DNA from: an uncultured Flavobacteriaceae bacterium
GTDB lineage: Bacteria > Bacteroidota > Bacteroidia > Flavobacteriales > Flavobacteriaceae
DNA length: 64,000 nt
Direction: 5' to 3'
Assembly (NCBI GenBank): GCA_947494565.1
Contig: CANLVG010000008.1
Span: 62,001-126,000, forward strand
This document shows, piece by piece, positions 59,046-64,000 of this stretch (position 1 is its first letter; each line of letters opens with the position of its first letter). The notes under the pieces were generated by a model. That model searched no databases, was not told the origin of the DNA, and worked only from the letters and a program-made list of their open reading frames with translations. The translations under genes and the position numbers were made by a program.

Positions 59046-60245
59046 TTGGGTACGGGTGTGGCCCAGGCCTTGCCTTTTTTGGCCACCCCCCTATTGACGC
59101 GTTTGTTTGCCGAGGAGGATTTCGCATTGTATACGTCCTTCTTCGCAGTGGCTAGTATTTTTGCTGTCGCAGTGGGAGGAAAGTATCATTTAGCCATAGT
59201 TCTTCCCAAGGTTGAACAGGATGCCCAAAAAGTCTTTACATTAAGTATATACCTGACGCTCGCGTATGCTTTGGCCATAGCTCTATTCCTTCCTTTTTTC
59301 CATCGATTCTTTCCTGACAATTTGAAAGACGTTCTGTATTATGTTCCCTTGTATGTGCTATTTTTTGGTATCTGGAGTGCCTATATCAACGCATCCATAC
59401 GACACAAGACATTTACCACCAACGCCAAAGCCAAAGTACTTCAGGCGATAGGTTATATTATCGCTGCAATTGGCCTAGGGTATTCCAAGGTATTGGCCTT
59501 TGGCCTTGTAATTGCCAAAATCATGGGAACAGTGGCGTCATGGCTTTTTCTTTCCAAGAAATCACCTATACCCTTCAAATTACACCCATTTCGAGATCTG
59601 AAGGAAATGGCCAAAACCTACATCGATTATCCTAAATACGGAATTTGGCCCTCCTTTTTGAATACGATTTCATTACAGGCGCTAGTCTTGATTTTGACTA
59701 AATTCTACACCATTGATGATTTGGGATATTTTGGGCTTACTTTTATGGTCTTAAGTGCGCCTTTAACCCTTATAGGCAACTCGTATAAGGACGTTTTTTA
59801 TCAAAAAATGGCTTCTCTGATGAATGATCAACGGCATAAGGAGGCCCTTGTGTTTTTTAAAAAATCGGCCTTGGCATTATTGGTGATGGGGATTCCCATT
59901 TGTCTGATTTTGTACTTTTTCGGAGAGTCGCTATTTGGTTTTGTTTTCGGTAAAAAATGGAGTAGATCTGGTGTTTTTGCCTCAATTTTGGCCTTTAGTT
60001 TTGCCGCCAAATTAGTAGTCAGTCCCTTATCTTCTATTTTCAATGCCACCAATACCCTGCGTATTGCATCGAAATGGCAGGTCTTGTATTTTATTAGCAC
60101 CTTTGTGACCCTGGGGTACTGTGCAGCTTTCCTTGAGCTTCCGATAGAACAACTACTGGTTGTATATGTAATTCATGAGATAGTTCTATATGGAGTTTAT
60201 TTCGTGATGCAGTACCGAACCGTAAGAGCGTACAGAACAGATTAG
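59046..60245 (+). CDS. Wzx-like polysaccharide flippase (start unclear)
   Basis: A multi-span membrane protein with 10-12 hydrophobic segments, of the polysaccharide biosynthesis/MOP-type flippase family (Wzx-like), likely flipping lipid-linked repeat units of the rhamnose-containing polysaccharide. The only standard in-frame start is TTG 59046 (399 residues), but conserved-looking family N-terminal sequence continues upstream: KIWHKFSKSEFSRN reads in frame back to the stop at 58965, with no ATG, GTG or TTG there. Translation may begin at a rare codon such as ATT 58974, or the true start was lost. The segment GTGVAQALPFLATPLLTRLF is typical of the first helix of such flippases. Confidence 0.72.
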   Translation: MGTGVAQALPFLATPLLTRLFAEEDFALYTSFFAVASIFAVAVGGKYHLAIVLPKVEQDAQKVFTLSIYLTLAYALAIALFLPFFHRFFPDNLKDVLYYVPLYVLFFGIWSAYINASIRHKTFTTNAKAKVLQAIGYIIAAIGLGYSKVLAFGLVIAKIMGTVASWLFLSKKSPIPFKLHPFRDLKEMAKTYIDYPKYGIWPSFLNTISLQALVLILTKFYTIDDLGYFGLTFMVLSAPLTLIGNSYKDVFYQKMASLMNDQRHKEALVFFKKSALALLVMGIPICLILYFFGESLFGFVFGKKWSRSGVFASILAFSFAAKLVVSPLSSIFNATNTLRIASKWQVLYFISTFVTLGYCAAFLELPIEQLLVVYVIHEIVLYGVYFVMQYRTVRAYRTD

Positions 60246-60266
60246 CTACGATAAAACCAAAGAGCA

Positions 60267-61502
60267 TTGGATAAACTGAGACAACAAGGGTTTTTTTATG
60301 GTGCGTTGCTGTATGCATTTTTGATTCCTTTTCCCCAAAAAGGCATCACCATAGCTCTGATGGTTTGGGTACTACTTTCCTTGATAAGTTACCGCAAGTC
60401 TACTTTGGTGAAACAAAGGTATCTATTGCTCTTACCTGCATTTTATATATCCTATTCCATTGGATTTTTCACATCGGAATTCTTGTCACTTAAATTTTTG
60501 GAATACAAGTTATCCTTTTTGATTTTCCCACTACTCTTCTTTTTGCAATATTATAGTGAAGGGCAACGAACGGCGGTATTAAAAGCGCTTGTTTGGGGCG
60601 TGGGCTTGGCTGGATGCGCGTGTTTGACGTTGGCGTTGTACAATTCTCTGGGTATCCAAAATGGAAGTCTATACTTCCAGCCCAATGTTTTGGAGGGTAG
60701 AGGTTTTATGGAATCGATACTCTATGGGGGGAACTACTTTTTCGGAAGACATTTCTCCGTTTTTCACCAAACAGTGTACTTTGCCTTGTACCTTACCGTT
60801 GCAATTGCCGTTTTACTCTTTAAGCCGAATTTGGTTACTCGAAAGCTGCGATTGATTTTTTTGGTTTTTTTGGTAGGATTGATTTTTTTGGTCTCGAATA
60901 AAGCAAGTTTTATCGCTTTGATGGTCGTTTTCGGACTTAAACTATGGACATGGCAGGTCAAATCCCGCAAAAAATGGATTGGCATTTCATTTTTTGTAGC
61001 TGTGCTGGCCGCATTCGCCTTTTTAAACCCACGAATCAAGGGAAGCATCATGGATATCACTCAAGGAAAAATGGCCCTGAATAAAGAAGCACGTTTCGGA
61101 TTTGAAACCCGACTCTTGAGTTGGGACGCCGCCTTATCATTGATAAAGGAAAAACCGTTTTTTGGGTATGGCCACTCGGAAACACAAAAATCGCTAAATG
61201 ATCGATACAGAGAAAAGGCCTATACCGTTCCCTTAAAGGAAAATCATAACGCCCACAACCTTTGGTTGCAGTCTTGGTTGGAGAATGGTGTATTGGCAAT
61301 CTTCATACTTTTCGGTATATTTTTTATTTTGTTCAAAATATGCCAAAACAGGCCCTTATTCATCGCCTTCGCATTGATTTTATTGATCAATTCGATGTTT
61401 GAAGGGATGTTTAACCGCTTTTCCGGTATTTCATTTTTTTCTTTTTTGGTATGTTTTCTTTTTTCCGCTCAGGTGAATGAAAGGAGGGGAAATGAAACTT
61501 AA
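60267..61502 (+). CDS. O-antigen ligase/polymerase-like membrane protein
   Basis: A 411-residue integral membrane protein with about 10-12 hydrophobic segments and one large loop (about residues 240-345) containing the pattern GYGHSETQKSLNDRY and, after it, ENHNAHNLWLQSWLENG, which resembles the conserved H-N-x-W/L...E-x-G loop of the O-antigen ligase (WaaL/Wzy_C) family. Start is TTG 60267. It probably joins or polymerises repeat units in the periplasmic leaflet. It overlaps the next gene's upstream Met (61477) but ends just after the better start at 61492. Confidence 0.78.
   Translation: MDKLRQQGFFYGALLYAFLIPFPQKGITIALMVWVLLSLISYRKSTLVKQRYLLLLPAFYISYSIGFFTSEFLSLKFLEYKLSFLIFPLLFFLQYYSEGQRTAVLKALVWGVGLAGCACLTLALYNSLGIQNGSLYFQPNVLEGRGFMESILYGGNYFFGRHFSVFHQTVYFALYLTVAIAVLLFKPNLVTRKLRLIFLVFLVGLIFLVSNKASFIALMVVFGLKLWTWQVKSRKKWIGISFFVAVLAAFAFLNPRIKGSIMDITQGKMALNKEARFGFETRLLSWDAALSLIKEKPFFGYGHSETQKSLNDRYREKAYTVPLKENHNAHNLWLQSWLENGVLAIFILFGIFFILFKICQNRPLFIAFALILLINSMFEGMFNRFSGISFFSFLVCFLFSAQVNERRGNET
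61481..61489 (+). promoter_or_regulatory. Unusually strong Shine-Dalgarno before the second polymerase-like gene
   Basis: AAGGAGGGG just before the ATG at 61492 is a near-perfect SD. Such sequences are uncommon ahead of genes in this phylum and none of the neighbouring genes shows one, so it helps choose 61492 over the ATG at 61477. Confidence 0.5.
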
Positions 61503-62745
61503 ACTGACTATACCCCATTACTTTACGCTGTACTATTTTCTGATGCTGGTCTTGTACCACTACAAAGTTAAATCTTATTTCTACTGGGATAACATTGCGC
61601 TACTATTGGAACAAGATTTTGGTTTTTCCCCATTGCGATTTGGGCTTGCTACCCTCATCTTTTTTGTTGACATAATCATCTTAAAAAGTATAAACAAGTC
61701 AAGGTTTGTTTTTATTGTAATTTCTATATTTTTTGCAATTCTGACAGTACCCTCGTTAGTTGCATTTACTTCTGGTAGCATCTATCCGATTAAATTGCTT
61801 TGTTACCATCAAGCATTGTATTTAAGCATATTTCTTTTTTCTAAGATTAAACTAAACTTTAGTAAGGTTCCCGTAATAAATAAGAGGCAAGCGTTGTATT
61901 TGCTTTTGGCCATAACAACAATCGGCGTAATTCCCTATCTATTGATTTATGGCCCTCACATTAATTTAAAAAACCTTTTCCTGATCGATGTGTACAAGAC
62001 AAGGAGCATAATGGGCAGCCTTACAAACCCCTATTTTGGGTATACCTATTCGGTGTTCACTAAAATCATAATTCCACTTATCATAGTCTTTGCCCTAGAA
62101 TTAAAAAAGAAGCTTTGGGTTGTTGTAGGTGTTCTTTATCTTATTCTATTCTATCTTTTTGGAGCCCATAAAACCGTTTATGCTGGTCTTTTGGTGGTTT
62201 TGGTATTTTATCGATTTAGTTTTGAGCAATCCGTAAAATATATTGTAAAGTACTCAGGCATATTGATTGTACCATTTATACTCTTGGCAATTGTCGGTTT
62301 CGATTACCCGTGGATTTTAAGCTTCCGAAGAATTCATTTTCTACCGACTCTTCTAGATATCTCTTATTTGGATTTCTTCGGAGACAGACCTTTGATGTGG
62401 TCTGAATCAGTTTTGAAGCGTTTTATTGAGTATCCTTACGATGTAAAGCATACAAACCTTATTGGACAAGTGTATTTTAATAGGGATGATGTTTCTGCAA
62501 ACAACGGCCTCATTTCCGATGGGTTTATGAATTTCGGGACTATAGGGGTCTTCATAAACATCGTTCTTGTTTCGGCTTATTTTATGATCTTGAACAGCTT
62601 AAAGATTCCGTCGAGATACTTTGGCCTATTTGTTCTGGTCATATTCTCATTCATTAGCTCCTCACTTTTCACAGTATTCTTAACACATGGGGCATTAGCA
62701 ATGCTATTGACTTCTATTTTTCTCCTGAACAATAAATCGGAATAA
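61492..62745 (+). CDS. Oligosaccharide repeat-unit polymerase-like membrane protein
   Basis: From ATG 61492 the protein has 417 residues with about 11-12 hydrophobic segments, typical of Wzy-type polymerases, which have very low sequence conservation. A polar periplasmic loop lies at about residues 270-345 (SFRRIHFLPTLLDISYLDFFG and VSANNGLISDGFMNFGTIGV), where such enzymes often carry catalytic Arg residues. Base composition is lower in G+C than the rfb genes, as is common for polymerase and transferase genes of surface-polysaccharide clusters. Overlaps the previous gene by about 10 bp. Assignment as polymerase versus ligase relative to 60267-61502 cannot be settled. Confidence 0.68.
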   Translation: MKLKLTIPHYFTLYYFLMLVLYHYKVKSYFYWDNIALLLEQDFGFSPLRFGLATLIFFVDIIILKSINKSRFVFIVISIFFAILTVPSLVAFTSGSIYPIKLLCYHQALYLSIFLFSKIKLNFSKVPVINKRQALYLLLAITTIGVIPYLLIYGPHINLKNLFLIDVYKTRSIMGSLTNPYFGYTYSVFTKIIIPLIIVFALELKKKLWVVVGVLYLILFYLFGAHKTVYAGLLVVLVFYRFSFEQSVKYIVKYSGILIVPFILLAIVGFDYPWILSFRRIHFLPTLLDISYLDFFGDRPLMWSESVLKRFIEYPYDVKHTNLIGQVYFNRDDVSANNGLISDGFMNFGTIGVFINIVLVSAYFMILNSLKIPSRYFGLFVLVIFSFISSSLFTVFLTHGALAMLLTSIFLLNNKSE

Positions 62746-62808
62746 CGTAAAAAAGAGTCTCTATTGATTACGGGAAAAATTAAATCTTCAAATTTTATAG
62801 ACTATTTG

Positions 62809-62816
62809 TATTTTTG
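62809..62816 (+). promoter_or_regulatory. Candidate -7 element for the glycosyltransferase gene
   Basis: TATTTTTG matches TAnnTTTG, 71 bp before the ATG at 62888, in a 142-bp gap that separates this gene from the preceding cluster. Confidence 0.35.
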
Positions 62817-62887
62817 ATTTGCCATGAAGATTGGTGATTTTAAATGAATTGATGCGATATGCATAATGACATATTTTATTTAACGAA

Positions 62888-64000
62888 ATGATAAGAAAAA
62901 TTTGTCATTTGACATCTGTGCATGGTAGATACGACAATCGTATTTTTTTCAAAGAGTGTTCTTCCTTAGCGCAAAATAATTGGGATGTTCATCTTATCGT
63001 AGCTGACGGAAAGGGAGATGAAAAAATAAATGGAGTCAGCATATGGGATGTCGGAAAAGGAAAAGGCAGGTTTGAGCGATTCTTTAAAACTACTAGTGCC
63101 GTTTATGAAAAAGCCTTGGAAATAGATGCGGAAGTCTATCATTTCCACGACCCCGAACTAATCCCTAAAGGATTAAAACTTAAAAAAAGAAACAAAAAGG
63201 TAATCTATGATATACATGAAGTATATCGACTACAGATTAAAATTAGGCCATGGATAAACCCTTTATTAAAGAACATGGTGGCTTACTTCTTCGGAAAGTA
63301 CGAAGACTATGCCGTTAAAAAGTTTGACGGGCTTTTAGTTCCTCAAATGGGAATGATTGGTCATTTCGACCACATGAATCAAAACACGAAATATGTCGCC
63401 AATAGCATGATGATTGACGATGAGTTCGACTTGGAGGAAAAAGATTATTCAAACAAAATTTGCTTTCATCCAGGATCCTTATCCAAGCCAAGAGGGGTCT
63501 TAAATATGGTAAGAGCCTTCAAACACTTAGACGAGGAAAAATTGGTTCTGGTTGGCCCCTTCGTTACCGAAAGTTTATTTGAAAAAGCCAAAAACACTGA
63601 AGGGTGGGAAAGAATTGACTATAAAGGAAAACTACCGTTTCAGGAAGTTAAGGAATTTCACAAAAAGGCTTCCATAGGGTTGATTTTATTTGAGGATGTC
63701 GCGCAGTGCTACTTTGCTTATACGGTGAAACTTTTTGAGTTCATGTATTTCGGAGAGCCGGTTCTTATGCCCAATTTTGGAGACTGGGTGGAATTCAATA
63801 AGACCTACAATTGTGGCATAAATGTTAATACGGATGACCCTTTGGAGGTTGCGGAAAAAATAAAATACCTCAATGAAAACCCAGATATAAAAAAGAAACT
63901 GGGCGCGAACGGAAGAAAAGCGGTTTTGGAGGAATTGAATTGGAATGTAGACGAGAAAAGGCTGTTAAATTTCTATAAAGCGCTCTTTACAATTGATAAT
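62888..64000 (+). CDS. GT4-type glycosyltransferase (3' partial)
   Basis: The frame from ATG 62888 stays open to the last base of the window (371 codons, no stop), so the 3' end is cut, though probably only slightly. N-terminal half: ICHLTSVHGRYDNR (about 4-17), HFHDPELIPKGL (about 83-94), YDIHEVY (about 105-111), the acceptor-side Rossmann domain. C-terminal half: CFHPGSLSKPRGV (about 195-207), a nucleotide-sugar-binding region and a FLEFMYFGEPV-like motif reading KLFEFMYFGEPVLMP (about 281-295), where GT4 enzymes have the EX7E region. Likely adds a sugar to the surface polysaccharide built by the neighbouring genes. Donor and acceptor are unknown. Confidence 0.88.
   Translation, partial: MIRKICHLTSVHGRYDNRIFFKECSSLAQNNWDVHLIVADGKGDEKINGVSIWDVGKGKGRFERFFKTTSAVYEKALEIDAEVYHFHDPELIPKGLKLKKRNKKVIYDIHEVYRLQIKIRPWINPLLKNMVAYFFGKYEDYAVKKFDGLLVPQMGMIGHFDHMNQNTKYVANSMMIDDEFDLEEKDYSNKICFHPGSLSKPRGVLNMVRAFKHLDEEKLVLVGPFVTESLFEKAKNTEGWERIDYKGKLPFQEVKEFHKKASIGLILFEDVAQCYFAYTVKLFEFMYFGEPVLMPNFGDWVEFNKTYNCGINVNTDDPLEVAEKIKYLNENPDIKKKLGANGRKAVLEELNWNVDEKRLLNFYKALFTIDN

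Overview
The window looks like chromosomal DNA of a gliding marine Flavobacteriaceae bacterium (phylum Bacteroidota). The support is a giant SprB-like adhesin with a type B type IX secretion (T9SS) sorting domain, PorP/SprF-family proteins, flavobacterial families such as DUF4175 and DUF4837, promoter elements of the Bacteroidota form TAnnTTTG, and near absence of strong Shine-Dalgarno sequences. Genus cannot be fixed from sequence alone.

Layout. 1-1213: the end of a LysE-type transporter gene, tRNA-Cys and folB. 1282-25358, minus strand: a motility/adhesion locus in the order sprC-like, sprD-like, sprB-like (5798 codons), sprF-like, the gene order known for Flavobacterium johnsoniae. 25640-30095: glnS, a band-7/SPFH protein and gltX. 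30392-37800: DUF4175, ybeY, mnmG with two parS-like palindromes, a frameshifted lipoprotein gene and a methyltransferase. 38119-44547: OmpH-like lipoprotein, DoxX-like protein, holB, pgk, a LysM transglycosylase and a DUF4837 lipoprotein. 44548-48901: two unlisted small paralogous membrane proteins, an OmpA-family protein with PorE-like architecture, and tatA. 49104-52768: M23 peptidase, GH3-like protein and a GDPD-like protein. 52993-64000, plus strand: a DUF6909-like protein followed by an envelope polysaccharide cluster (Wzz-like, rfbBACD, flippase, two polymerase/ligase-like membrane proteins, glycosyltransferase running off the end).

Main observations. (1) The adhesin is built from about 85-residue SprB repeats in a seven-unit higher-order period. 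Two such periods have been tandemly duplicated almost without change (1818 bp and 1749 bp), and only these duplicated blocks are strikingly GC-rich. (2) The sprC-like gene, the sprB-like gene and a small membrane-protein gene share an upstream direct repeat TGTTGT...TGTTGT with exactly 21-bp spacing, which resembles a LytTR-family operator. In the first two it lies exactly 30 bp from the same TATTTG promoter-like hexamer, so it may define a hidden regulon. (3) Sequence-level oddities include a poly-T frameshift in a lipoprotein gene, a shortened rfbD next to a flippase gene lacking a normal start codon, and parS-like sites around mnmG, one of them inside the ybeY coding region.
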